A stretch of DNA of 64,000 nt from Methylophilus rhizosphaerae (GTDB lineage Bacteria > Pseudomonadota > Gammaproteobacteria > Burkholderiales > Methylophilaceae), in the NCBI RefSeq assembly GCF_900100975.1, contig NZ_FNFX01000001.1, positions 251,820-315,819 on the forward strand, in the 5' to 3' direction. Made by a program: the position numbers and the translations under genes. This document shows positions 9,912-17,939 of this stretch, piece after piece. Below the pieces are notes generated by a model. It ran no database searches, was not told the origin of the DNA, and saw only the letters and a program-made list of their open reading frames with translations. Position 1 is the stretch's first letter. Each line of letters begins with the position of its first letter.

Positions 9912-12167
9912 TCAAGTCTTTCGCTGCAACGCCGGGCGCCTGAACAATGTCAGCAAAATCTGGCTGGCAATGGATACGGCCCCGATGATAAAGACCACAT
10001 CACCAAACGTCCTAACCCAGCGCAGCGTTTGCATATGCGGTTGCTGCATGAAAGCCTCGCTGCGCGCATACCACAGACCTTCGCTGACACTGGCCTGGAA
10101 CTGCAGGAAACCTATGGGCAGCAGGCTGGTGAAGATCATCAGCAACAGGCCAATATTCAGCGCCCAGAAGCCGGTTTTCATCAGCCGTTCGTTAAACGCC
10201 ACCTGTGGGTACAGATAACGTAATACCAGCAAGGTAAAACCCAGCGCCAGGAAACCATACACCCCAAACAGTGCCGCATGGGCATGCACGGCCGTGGTAT
10301 TCAGCCCCTGGATGTAATACAGCGAAATCGGCGGATTAATCAGGAAACCGAATACGCCGGCACCCAGCATGTTCCAGAACGCGACTGCAGCAAAACAGCA
10401 TAAGGGCCAGCGCAGGTTATTCAGCCAGGCAGCCCGCGTGTGTATATGCCAATGATGCCACGCTTCATAACTCAGCACCAGCAAAGGAACCACTTCCAGT
10501 GCACTGAAACTGGCACCCACCGCCATAATCGGGGTCGTGGTGCCCGAAAAATACAAGTGGTGGAAAGTGCCGGGTACGCCCCCTATCATGAACAATGAGG
10601 CAGAGGCCAGGCTGGTCACGGTCGCCGTTGTCCGGGAAACCAGTCCCAGCGATAGAAAGACATAGGCCAGAGCAACCGTTGCAAACACTTCAAAAATGCC
10701 TTCCACCCATAAATGCACCACCCACCAGCGCCAGTACTCCATCACGGACAGGTTGCTATGCTCACCATAAAACAGGCCGGAACCATAGAACAGGCCAATG
10801 GCGATCACCGATGCCGTCAGCAAGGCCAGCAGATTTTTATCGCCGGCAGGCACTTTAAGTGCCGGGATCATGCATCGCAGCATCAACCCCAGCCACAGCA
10901 GCAGGCCAATAAACAGGGCAGCCTGCCAGAAACGGCCCAGGTCTATATATTCATAGCCCTGGTGGCCGAACCAGAAATTAAACCGGATCGGCAATAGATT
11001 GGCGATCGCCGTATATTGGCCGAGGAAAGAGCCCACCACTACGATCAGCAAGGCCACAAACAGCAGATTGACACCCAGTTTCTGGTAAGCCGGGTCACGA
11101 CCGCCATTGATAATCGGGGCCAGGAACAACCCTGCCGCCAGGAAGCCGGTTGCGATCCAGAACAGTGCGCTCTGGATATGCCAGGTGCGTGTCAATGCAT
11201 AAGGAAACCACTGGGAAACATCCACCCCGTAAAACTCTTGGCCTTCTACGGTGTAATGCGCGGTAAAACCACCAATCATGACCTGGAACACCAGCAGCGC
11301 GGCGACAATAAACAGGTATTTCCCCAGGGCCCGTTGCGAAGGTGTCAGCACTAAAGTGGTAATCGGGTCCAGCATGCCCGTGACCGGCAAATCTGCTTCT
11401 TCTTTACGCAGCATAGAGGCACCCAGGATCAGGAAACCGACCCCTGCCAGCAACAAGATCACGCTGCCCATGGACCACAAAATATTTTCACTGCTCGGCT
11501 GGTTGCCGATCAACGGCTCGTGCGGCCAGTTATTGGTATAAGTCACCTTGCCATCAGGGCGCTCAGTCGCTACGGCCCAGGCTGTCCAGAAAAAGAAATT
11601 GGCCAGTTTCTGCCGGCTTTCAGCCGCTGGCAAAGTATTGTCCTTCATGGCGAATGCAATGCGTGTCTGCTTGAGCGCCGCCGCATCGGAAAACAAGGCA
11701 TCGTAATAAGCCGCCGCCTGCTGCACCGCTGCCGCACGCCTGGGCGTCAGTTGCAATACACCCTGCGCATCCAGCCGGTTACTGCGGTATTCTTGCTTCA
11801 GCAACTCACGCAGGCCAGCCTGATGCACGGCATCCAGCTCGCTGTAGGGCTTCTGGAAAGCGTCCTTCGCAGCCATGTCCAGCCATGCCACCAGTTCACG
11901 ATGTAACCAGTCTGCAGTCCAGTCAGGCGCCTGGTAAGCACCATGTCCCCAGACAGAGCCTAGCTGCATCCCGCCTACGGATTGCCAATAAGATTGCCCT
12001 TGAAGAATATCTTCCCGGCTAAATGATACCTGGGAATCAGCACTGCTCACCCGCTCCGGCACCGGAGGTGCGAACCGGTAAATCTCGGACCCATAATAGC
12101 CGAGGATAGTGAAAGTGACGATCAGGACAGCGATCAGGATAAACCAAAGCTTTTTATACGCCCCCAT
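9912..12167 (-). CDS. norZ: Quinol-dependent nitric oxide reductase (qNOR)
   Basis: A 751-residue single-subunit NO reductase of the haem-copper oxidase superfamily, reducing 2 NO to N2O with electrons from quinol in the inner membrane. An N-terminal helix and soluble cytochrome-c-like fold without a haem motif (residues 1-220) precede about 12 hydrophobic segments, the arrangement of qNOR rather than cNOR. Recognisable sites: the conserved glutamates in HLWVEGIFEVF (near 490), the paired FeB histidines in GTFHHLYFSG (near 532) and haem ligands in AVHAHAALFGVYG (near 629). The gene stands apart from other denitrification genes, suggesting NO detoxification rather than respiration. A perfect FNR-type site lies about 120 bp upstream. 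Confidence 0.93.
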   Translation of the reverse strand: MGAYKKLWFILIAVLIVTFTILGYYGSEIYRFAPPVPERVSSADSQVSFSREDILQGQSYWQSVGGMQLGSVWGHGAYQAPDWTADWLHRELVAWLDMAAKDAFQKPYSELDAVHQAGLRELLKQEYRSNRLDAQGVLQLTPRRAAAVQQAAAYYDALFSDAAALKQTRIAFAMKDNTLPAAESRQKLANFFFWTAWAVATERPDGKVTYTNNWPHEPLIGNQPSSENILWSMGSVILLLAGVGFLILGASMLRKEEADLPVTGMLDPITTLVLTPSQRALGKYLFIVAALLVFQVMIGGFTAHYTVEGQEFYGVDVSQWFPYALTRTWHIQSALFWIATGFLAAGLFLAPIINGGRDPAYQKLGVNLLFVALLIVVVGSFLGQYTAIANLLPIRFNFWFGHQGYEYIDLGRFWQAALFIGLLLWLGLMLRCMIPALKVPAGDKNLLALLTASVIAIGLFYGSGLFYGEHSNLSVMEYWRWWVVHLWVEGIFEVFATVALAYVFLSLGLVSRTTATVTSLASASLFMIGGVPGTFHHLYFSGTTTPIMAVGASFSALEVVPLLVLSYEAWHHWHIHTRAAWLNNLRWPLCCFAAVAFWNMLGAGVFGFLINPPISLYYIQGLNTTAVHAHAALFGVYGFLALGFTLLVLRYLYPQVAFNERLMKTGFWALNIGLLLMIFTSLLPIGFLQFQASVSEGLWYARSEAFMQQPHMQTLRWVRTFGDVVFIIGAVSIASQILLTLFRRPALQRKT

Positions 12168-12287
12168 ATGTTTCCCCTTATTATTGAGTTTGGATGATCA
12201 CGCTCGAGACTGCCTGGAAACTATAGCACTAATCACAGGCGGAACGAGGCAGCGCATACTTGGTTGAAGTATTTGTTTATGGATTAT

Positions 12288-12301
12288 TTGATCTTTATCA
12301 A
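12288..12301. promoter_or_regulatory. FNR/Dnr-type site upstream of norZ
   Basis: TTGATCTTTATCAA is an exact TTGAT-N4-ATCAA match to the CRP/FNR-family consensus, extended symmetrically by one T/A pair. It is 121 bp before the norZ ATG, so anaerobic (FNR) or NO-responsive (Dnr/Nnr) control is likely. Which regulator binds cannot be told from sequence. Confidence 0.75.
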
Positions 12302-12377
12302 ACTTATTCAAAACACGGCAAGAAGAATATCTTGACGTGGTGGCCCAACTTACAGGGCAAGAAAAATGGAGCGGGAA

Positions 12378-12404
12378 ATAAAAAACCAGCTGAACAGCTG
12401 GTTC
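12378..12404 (-). terminator. Intrinsic terminator after the propeller gene
   Basis: AACCAGCTG-AA-CAGCTGGTT forms a perfect 9-bp inverted repeat followed in the minus direction by a T-run. It lies 135 bp after the stop of the 320-residue propeller gene and probably ends the whole mxa-associated transcript. Confidence 0.75.
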
Positions 12405-12537
12405 TTAAAAATCCTCTTTTGTTTTTTCTAATTGGCCGGTTGCGCAAAGAGGCCTGCATGGCCAGCCTTGCAGTGCGCTCTTCGTTTGCTCACACCAATC
12501 TCATGACAGGTTCTCAACCATCCTCCTGTCATGACAC

Positions 12538-13500
12538 TTACCGGATAACGACGCCCCAGGGCAGTTTTCCTACGGCAATATCCTTGAGTTTGGTATTTGT
12601 TTGGGTATCAATCACGGACACATTATCACTACGGCCATTGGCCACATACAGCTTTTTACCATCTGGTGTCAGCGCCATATTCCATGGCCGCTTTCCGACT
12701 GCGACCGTGGCGATGATGCGCTGACTGGTAGCATCAATCACACTGACATTGTGGTCGCCACCGTTGCTGACATAGACACGGCTGCCATCCGCATTCACGA
12801 CCACCCCGTTGGCCCGCAAACCCACCCTGACCGTTGCCTCCACCTTCCAGCTTGCGGTAGAGATGATTTCCAGCAAATTGGCAGCTTCATTGGCAACATA
12901 AGCCAGTTTGCCATCAGGGCTGAAAGCCACCCCGCGCGGATGCTTGGTTGCGGCGACCAAATGCTCGGACTTGAACGAGGTGAGGTTAATCACATCCACA
13001 TTATTACTTTTCTCGTTACTGGCCAGCAGCCATTGCTGGTCAGGTGAAAAAACACAATGCTCAGGATTGCGCCCCTGGGTCGCGATGGTTTTCTTCAGCT
13101 GATTGGTTTGCAGGTCTACCAGTGCCACGGCATTTTCCTCTTCCAGGCAAGCGGCCAGTAGCTTTCCATCCGGTGAAATATCGATACCCTCAGGCTCATC
13201 GCCGACTTTAATCAAGGCAGTTTGCACGCCTTGTACCGTATCCACGACGGCCACTGCGTTTTTATCACGCACGACCACATACAGTTTCTGGTTAGCGGGG
13301 TGGATGGCAACTGCCTGGATTTTCTTGCCCAGCCTGCCATTGGCTGGCAATTGTTTCACTACCTCATCTGTGCCGGTATCAATGACAGATACCGTGCCAT
13401 CTTTTTCATTCGGGACATACGCCATTGGCTGGGAAAATGCAGAGGAACAAAAGAGGGTGAATACACATGCGGTCAATGTATATCGCAGGTTGCCTTGCAT
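12538..13500 (-). CDS. Periplasmic YVTN beta-propeller protein (PQQ-catabolism-associated type)
   Basis: A 320-residue exported protein. A signal peptide (about residues 1-24, cleavage after AFS) is followed by seven YVTN-type blades, seen as recurring AYVPNEKDGTVSVIDT, LYVVVRDKN, VYVSNGGDHNVSVIDA and LYVANGRSDNVSVIDT motifs. Such propellers are common beside PQQ-dependent dehydrogenases; the biochemical role is not established. It is the last gene of the mxa-associated run. An intrinsic terminator hairpin and its T-run end right at its Shine-Dalgarno (GAAGGA), so transcript must read through that terminator, which suggests attenuation. It is paralogous to the next gene upstream. Confidence 0.85.
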   Translation of the reverse strand: MQGNLRYTLTACVFTLFCSSAFSQPMAYVPNEKDGTVSVIDTGTDEVVKQLPANGRLGKKIQAVAIHPANQKLYVVVRDKNAVAVVDTVQGVQTALIKVGDEPEGIDISPDGKLLAACLEEENAVALVDLQTNQLKKTIATQGRNPEHCVFSPDQQWLLASNEKSNNVDVINLTSFKSEHLVAATKHPRGVAFSPDGKLAYVANEAANLLEIISTASWKVEATVRVGLRANGVVVNADGSRVYVSNGGDHNVSVIDATSQRIIATVAVGKRPWNMALTPDGKKLYVANGRSDNVSVIDTQTNTKLKDIAVGKLPWGVVIR

Positions 13501-13512
13501 AGGGAATCCTTC

Positions 13513-13547
13513 AAAAAAAATTGGCCAGTTGTTACAAACAACTGGCC
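13513..13547 (-). terminator. Intrinsic terminator/attenuator abutting the propeller RBS
   Basis: GGCCAGTTGTT and AACAACTGGCC form a perfect 11-bp stem with a 3-base loop, followed (minus strand) by AATTTTTTTT and then at once by the GAAGGA ribosome binding site and the ATG at 13500. It is a textbook intrinsic terminator placed inside the leader of the 320-residue propeller gene. Confidence 0.85.
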
Positions 13548-13626
13548 GTATGGAGATAGATCTTATGCAAATCAGTTAAATCTAAAATTTAAATGACAGA
13601 TGCATAGTAGTCGCTTGTTTTTCAAA

Positions 13627-13660
13627 ACTATAGCGAGAAACTTCCCGATATGATTGGGAA
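13627..13660 (-). promoter_or_regulatory. Candidate promoter with TTCCC-N9-GGGAA operator
   Basis: On the minus strand a perfect TTCCC-N9-GGGAA inverted repeat is followed after 8 bp by CTATAGT, a good -10 element. A start near 13620 would give a leader of about 120 nt containing the attenuator at 13513-13547. The same arrangement recurs before the exbB and kinase genes. Confidence 0.45.
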
Positions 13661-13732
13661 AAACTCCCGACAACGCCAGGTCATCCCTCCTTTGATGGTG
13701 CCTGGTACCAGGATTGTTCACCTAACAAAACC

Positions 13733-14740
13733 TCAGGGCAGGCTTCCGATGAACTGGCCAAAAGCTCTCGGTTGTGAACCTACGGCAATGGATGCTTTCA
13801 CATTCAAGCTTTGCCCATCTATCACGGCCAGTACATTCTTCATCCAGCTAGCGACCAGCACCTGTTGGTGCACGGTATCGTAAGCAATGCCCTCAGGCGT
13901 GCCTGGCACACGTATGGTACGCATCACCTTCTGGCTGACCAGGTCGATCACGCTGACAGTATCCTCACCGGTATTGGTCACAAACAACCGCTGCCCGGCA
14001 CTGTCTTCTACCACGCAATAAGGGTGGTCACCAACCGTCCATGTATGCACGACTTTATTGCTTGCTGTATCTACCACACTGACAGAATTTGAATACACAT
14101 TGACAGCGAATAACTGTTTGCCATCCGCACTTAACGTCAGTCCAAACGGATGCTGCCCGACATTGACCCGGCTGAGTTCCTTGCCGGATTGCGTATCAAC
14201 AACGCTGATATCATTGCTATCCCGATTGGCGACATATAACGTTGCACCATCCTGGCTCAGCTGCAAGCCGCCTGGCGCCTGGCCAACTTTGACCCTGGCC
14301 ATGATGGTCCCGGCGTCAGCGGCGATGATCAGGATGGTGTCGTGATACCAGTCAGCCACATATAAGCGGTCGCCATTACGATTGACGGTGATGCCGACCG
14401 GCGAGATTGGCAAGGCAATCGTCTGAATCACCTGCTGGCGCACCATATCGATCACGGACAACGACTTGCCCTCGACATTGCTGATATAAGCCCTTTGGTG
14501 AAGGTGATCGATTGCCACACCCACCGGTGCCCTGCCCACCTTGATGGTGCTGGTTACCCGCTGCTGTTCAAGGTTGATCACCGAGACCGTATCTTCGCCC
14601 TGGTTGGTGATATAGGCACTCCCGCTTGCCTGCCCCAATAGCGGCATGCTTATTCCCAGCACACATAGCCAAGCCCTCAATCCCGGCAACCTCACTTTAT
14701 TCATGCCTGACCAGATAGATCGCAATCGCCCTCCTTTCAT
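13733..14740 (-). CDS. Exported YVTN beta-propeller protein
   Basis: About 335 residues. A hydrophobic signal (LRAWLCVLGISMPLLG, cut after QASG) precedes YVTN blades beginning with AYITNQGEDTVSVINL and repeating about every 42 residues (LYVADWYHDTILIIAA, LYVANRDSNDISVVDT, LFVTNTGEDTVSVIDL). Start choice is uncertain: ATG 14740 has AGGTGG at 6 bases, TTG 14725 follows GGAGG by only 4 bases, and ATG 14704 gives the most compact signal peptide. It follows the thioredoxin-like gene by 81 bp in the mxa-associated run. Paralogous to the propeller downstream; presumed periplasmic, with a role connected to methanol dehydrogenase inferred from position only. Confidence 0.83.
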   Translation of the reverse strand: MKGGRLRSIWSGMNKVRLPGLRAWLCVLGISMPLLGQASGSAYITNQGEDTVSVINLEQQRVTSTIKVGRAPVGVAIDHLHQRAYISNVEGKSLSVIDMVRQQVIQTIALPISPVGITVNRNGDRLYVADWYHDTILIIAADAGTIMARVKVGQAPGGLQLSQDGATLYVANRDSNDISVVDTQSGKELSRVNVGQHPFGLTLSADGKQLFAVNVYSNSVSVVDTASNKVVHTWTVGDHPYCVVEDSAGQRLFVTNTGEDTVSVIDLVSQKVMRTIRVPGTPEGIAYDTVHQQVLVASWMKNVLAVIDGQSLNVKASIAVGSQPRAFGQFIGSLP

Positions 14741-14821
14741 TGCTGCCACCTGTTGCACAGAGGAGAATTGCCCTGGAAAGGCATGACGGTACATACTCGA
14801 TCGGGGATGCGCGTCCTGCCT

Positions 14822-15217
14822 TCATTTGCCGGCGGTCATTTTTTGCTCGAAATGTGCCGTCATTGACGCCATGTCCAGGGCCTGCCACATTTGCACGTGG
14901 TGATTCAGCTCATGAGCATGCATGGCGCCAGTCACCATATCCACCACCACGCGCTCACGAATAACCATTAAAGCCGGAACTTGCCTGACCTGGAAATTGG
15001 CGGTCAAATCGGTAGCTACATCAATATCCGCCACGGCAAATAATATCTGCGGATAACGGCCAGCCACTTCAGTGAAAACAACGGCAAATGGCTGGCACGG
15101 ATGGCACCATTTGGCGGTAAATAACAGCACCAGAAAATCATTGGCGGTCACCCAGTGATTAAATTGTGACTGGTTGCCGATGGTTACCGGGGTACATGAC
15201 ATAGGCTCAGTATTCAT
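14822..15217 (-). CDS. Thioredoxin-like protein
   Basis: A 131-residue thioredoxin-fold protein with the active-site motif AKWCHPCQPF and the cis-proline loop RQVPALMVI. It lacks a signal peptide, so it is probably cytosolic. Two ATGs fit: 15223 overlaps the stop of the preceding gene (ATGA) and 15217 has AAGGA at a seven-base spacing; the latter is preferred. The overlap means translation is coupled to the secreted 124-residue protein upstream. CHPC is one of the natural variants of the redox pair. Its place in the mxa run suggests thiol chemistry for dehydrogenase or cytochrome maturation, although a cytosolic location would argue against direct action on MxaF. Confidence 0.8.
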   Translation of the reverse strand: MNTEPMSCTPVTIGNQSQFNHWVTANDFLVLLFTAKWCHPCQPFAVVFTEVAGRYPQILFAVADIDVATDLTANFQVRQVPALMVIRERVVVDMVTGAMHAHELNHHVQMWQALDMASMTAHFEQKMTAGK

Positions 15218-15219
15218 GG

Positions 15220-15594
15220 TCATTCCTTGTGTGCTGCGGCTCCGCCCTGGAGCAAGCGTTTGATGGTACTCAGGGTCCAATGCTGTGGTCCGGCCATGCT
15301 ATACGAACACCCCAATTCTGTTGCAGGATCTGCCGCGGTTAATACATGCCGGGTATGGTCTGCCGTTTGTACCTGCATAAACCAGCGATCAACCCATACT
15401 TCCACAGCCTCGTCCCGGGCAGGCATGGCGGCTTCGTTTAATTGCAATGAAACCAGCTTGCCACCATGTGCCAGGCAAAGTGCATCCTCAGTTTCAACCA
15501 GTACCACCAGTTCAGCCTCATCTGCAGCGACAGCCATGCCACTGCACAAGGCTGATACCATGGCGGTAAAACAGAGGAACACGCGCATATCCAT
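15220..15594 (-). CDS. Exported protein of unknown function in the mxa run
   Basis: A 124-residue protein with a clear signal peptide (hydrophobic VFLCFTAMVSALCSG, cut after AVAA). The mature part has two cysteines (DALCLAHGG and ELGCSYSM) that could form one disulfide, and no recognised domain. It starts 18 bp after mxaD and its stop overlaps a start of the thioredoxin-like gene. In other methylotrophs mxaE and mxaH occupy this place; I cannot show homology to either. Presumed periplasmic. Confidence 0.65.
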   Translation of the reverse strand: MDMRVFLCFTAMVSALCSGMAVAADEAELVVLVETEDALCLAHGGKLVSLQLNEAAMPARDEAVEVWVDRWFMQVQTADHTRHVLTAADPATELGCSYSMAGPQHWTLSTIKRLLQGGAAAHKE

Positions 15595-15612
15595 TGCCTG
15601 TAGCCGCTATAT

Positions 15613-16209
15613 TCAAGCGCAGGTTGTCATGCCCAAACGGCTGAAGATCGGGCGCAGGTTCAGGCAAATCTTATTGCGCAGACTGTTATTACCAGCAGCG
15701 GCATTCTTGCGGCCATCTTTCAAGCCTTGCAAGCCCGCTTTGACAAAAGCGTCTACCGCGGTTTTGGCAGATTCGTCATCCTGGCCGGCAGGTGGTTCAT
15801 TGCCGGTAAAGGCACGGTAGTAGCGTGCCATCCAGGTCACTTTGGCATTGGCGCCTTCTGCCGCCACCTTGATTTTGCCGTTGAGCGAACTGACCGGCAG
15901 TGCTTCCAGGTCGATATCGCCAGACAAGCGGTATGACACCGTCATGTCCGCCACAGACACTTCGTCGATTTCCTGCAACAACTGCTTGCCATTTTTCAGG
16001 GTAATTTTCTGCTGCTTATCATTCACTTCTTCACACGCCGTCACTTCCGGGTGCCATTGTGCCAGCGCACAGGGACTACTGACGCGTTTCCACACCGCCT
16101 CTGCCGCTGCGTCAACCTGAATGGATTCATCCGTTTTTTGCGGCGTTGGGCCGTGCGCCCAGACATTCGCACTCAGCATTAATCCAGCCAGTAATAAACA
16201 CTTTTTCAT
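15613..16209 (-). CDS. mxaD: MxaD, periplasmic SRPBCC protein
   Basis: A 198-residue exported protein with signal peptide (cut after NVWA) and an SRPBCC/START-like fold (AAAEAVWKRVSSPCALAQWHP, VADMTVSYRLSG, KVTWMARYYRAF). MxaD is known to aid electron transfer between methanol dehydrogenase and cytochrome cL. The start has AAGGAG at good spacing. It lies 48 bp after mxaL at the conserved end of the mxa operon. The C-terminal 20 residues beyond the fold contain two cysteines and are longer than I expect for the family. Confidence 0.85.
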   Translation of the reverse strand: MKKCLLLAGLMLSANVWAHGPTPQKTDESIQVDAAAEAVWKRVSSPCALAQWHPEVTACEEVNDKQQKITLKNGKQLLQEIDEVSVADMTVSYRLSGDIDLEALPVSSLNGKIKVAAEGANAKVTWMARYYRAFTGNEPPAGQDDESAKTAVDAFVKAGLQGLKDGRKNAAAGNNSLRNKICLNLRPIFSRLGMTTCA

Positions 16210-16257
16210 TTCTACTCCTTCTCGATAAAATCTGTAGCCGGGACTGTCCCGTCATGG

Positions 16258-17337
16258 CTACGCACGGACAAACTGCCCGAGCTTGCGCCAGCACTGTTTT
16301 ATATACCTGAGCCAATGACTACCGGCAAAGGTCAGCCCCAGGTAAACCAGCCAGCACATCAGCACGGGTACAGCCAGCCAGGGCCTTAAATCCGTATCGG
16401 CCCAGCGCCAGGCGGTCATACCAAAGCCTGTGGCCCAGTCACTGCTCTGTGCTGCCGTATCCAGCCGCACATAAGACAGGCCGGTGCTGCCGGCCAGCTG
16501 TTGCAGGTTATGTTCATCCAGCGCCGACAGATGGGCATTGTCCAGTAAGGTGTTGCCAGGACCGTGCCCGGCATTACGGTCATGTTGCCCCTGCTCCATG
16601 GCCAGCACTGATAACGTTTCGGCCATGCCAAAATTGCCATAGCGTTGCACTTCTTCCTGTTCCCAATACCCTGCCACCGCATTCTTTTCATCCAGTTTGG
16701 GGATTTTGCTGAGTACGGGCTTGCCCATGCCAATCAGGTAACCCTGCACCTCTCCGGATTTACCGGCATAGGCAGGCATATACCTGGGATTGGCAGGCGG
16801 CGCTTGCTGGCCATCGGTAAAAAACATCACGCGCATCTGTTTGCCAAGCTGCGGTGCCTGCTCCAGGGCGTTGTACAATCCATGTGCAATAAATGAATCG
16901 GCCGCCCAGGCCATGCGCCAGTCCATGCTGGCGACGGTCTGGTCCAGTGCGGCAAAATGACGGCATACCTCGACTGGCCTCACCACATTGACCACATTGC
17001 GCTCGGTGAACATCCCCAACGCCACTTTCGAGCCGCATGGCAATGCTGACAAGGCTTTGCGTATGCTTTGCTTGGCCACCTGCAAGCGGCTCATGCTTTT
17101 GCCGCCCACCTCATAGTCAGGCACATTCATGCTCTGCGTGATATCCACCACGAAATACCAGTCATACACGCGATTGGGCAGCATGCTGTGCGGTTTGAAC
17201 AGCGCCAAGGTAAGCAATAAGCACATCAGCATCAGGCAGCGCCTGCGCCAGGCCAATGTCCGGCCTGCTTCCCCTTTCCAGCCGCGCAGCCATATAGCTA
17301 GGCGGCCCACCCAAACACTCACCATACCAGGCTGCAT
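16258..17337 (-). CDS. mxaL: MxaL, VWA-domain methanol dehydrogenase maturation protein
   Basis: A 359-residue membrane-anchored protein with N-terminal hydrophobic segment (near 35-45), a von Willebrand factor A domain (60-260) and a C-terminal transmembrane helix (near 320). The MIDAS-like site reads VVDITQSM, with Thr in place of the usual second Ser of DxSxS. MxaA, MxaC, MxaK and MxaL are needed for calcium insertion into methanol dehydrogenase. The ATG overlaps the mxaK stop (TGATG), indicating coupled translation. Confidence 0.88.
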   Translation of the reverse strand: MQPGMVSVWVGRLAIWLRGWKGEAGRTLAWRRRCLMLMCLLLTLALFKPHSMLPNRVYDWYFVVDITQSMNVPDYEVGGKSMSRLQVAKQSIRKALSALPCGSKVALGMFTERNVVNVVRPVEVCRHFAALDQTVASMDWRMAWAADSFIAHGLYNALEQAPQLGKQMRVMFFTDGQQAPPANPRYMPAYAGKSGEVQGYLIGMGKPVLSKIPKLDEKNAVAGYWEQEEVQRYGNFGMAETLSVLAMEQGQHDRNAGHGPGNTLLDNAHLSALDEHNLQQLAGSTGLSYVRLDTAAQSSDWATGFGMTAWRWADTDLRPWLAVPVLMCWLVYLGLTFAGSHWLRYIKQCWRKLGQFVRA

Positions 17338-17939
17338 CAGGGCATACCCCTAGGATTACCTGGCATGGCAGGCCAGCCACTGGGCTGCTCTTCTGCTTTA
17401 ATCTGGTCATCTTCGTATTGCTGTGGTCCTGACATGCCATGGCTAGTCGGCGACAGGCGCAAGGCCAGATGATAGTTATACTTTGCCTCTGACCAGTCCG
17501 GCTGAATGCGCAAGGCTTTCTGATAACTTTCTTTCGCCAGCGCAACCAGCGGCCCTGCCTCATCCCAGGCTGGCAGGCCCCGTTGCTCCAGCAGGCGCGT
17601 CGCCGTACGCATATAGAGATTGCCGGCGTTGAAATATGCCTGTTTGCGCAAGGGGTCATCTTCACCCACCTTGCTTACCAGCGCGGCATATTGCGCCAGG
17701 GCCTGCTCCGGTTTTAACTGATTGTCATAAAACACGGCATTGGCAAACAGGGCTTGCGGTGTCTGGTTTGCCGAAAACAAGCTTTGCCTGATCAGCACCT
17801 GTGGTTCCAGGCTACTGCGGTATACCTGGGCCTGGTACATTTCAATCAATTGCCTGATCAGCATCAGCGTAGCAATCAATACGATCAGGCCAGCCCACAA
17901 TATGCCACGCCGCATCACGCCTGCCAGTTTTCCATTCAT
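17337..17939 (-). CDS. mxaK: MxaK, TPR-containing maturation protein
   Basis: A 200-residue membrane protein: one N-terminal helix (ILWAGLIVLIATLMLIRQL), then TPR-like helices (PEQALAQYAALVSKVGEDDPLRKQAYFNAG region) and a Pro/Gly-rich tail. The ATG at 17939 overlaps the mxaC stop (ATGA); a GTG three codons earlier is possible. Belongs to the MxaACKL group required for active calcium-loaded MxaF. Confidence 0.82.
   Translation of the reverse strand: MNGKLAGVMRRGILWAGLIVLIATLMLIRQLIEMYQAQVYRSSLEPQVLIRQSLFSANQTPQALFANAVFYDNQLKPEQALAQYAALVSKVGEDDPLRKQAYFNAGNLYMRTATRLLEQRGLPAWDEAGPLVALAKESYQKALRIQPDWSEAKYNYHLALRLSPTSHGMSGPQQYEDDQIKAEEQPSGWPAMPGNPRGMP

Larger units (their letters stand above)
12168..12537. 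other. Intergenic region between norZ and the propeller gene
   Basis: No credible gene. It holds the norZ leader, the FNR-type site and, further right, the terminator of the propeller gene. A plus-strand frame through it has no family likeness and runs antisense into the propeller gene. Confidence 0.6.

Noticed and set aside
12260-12724. A 154-codon plus-strand frame over the norZ leader and propeller terminator
   Set aside because: It crosses an FNR site and a terminator and runs antisense into the propeller gene; no protein likeness.
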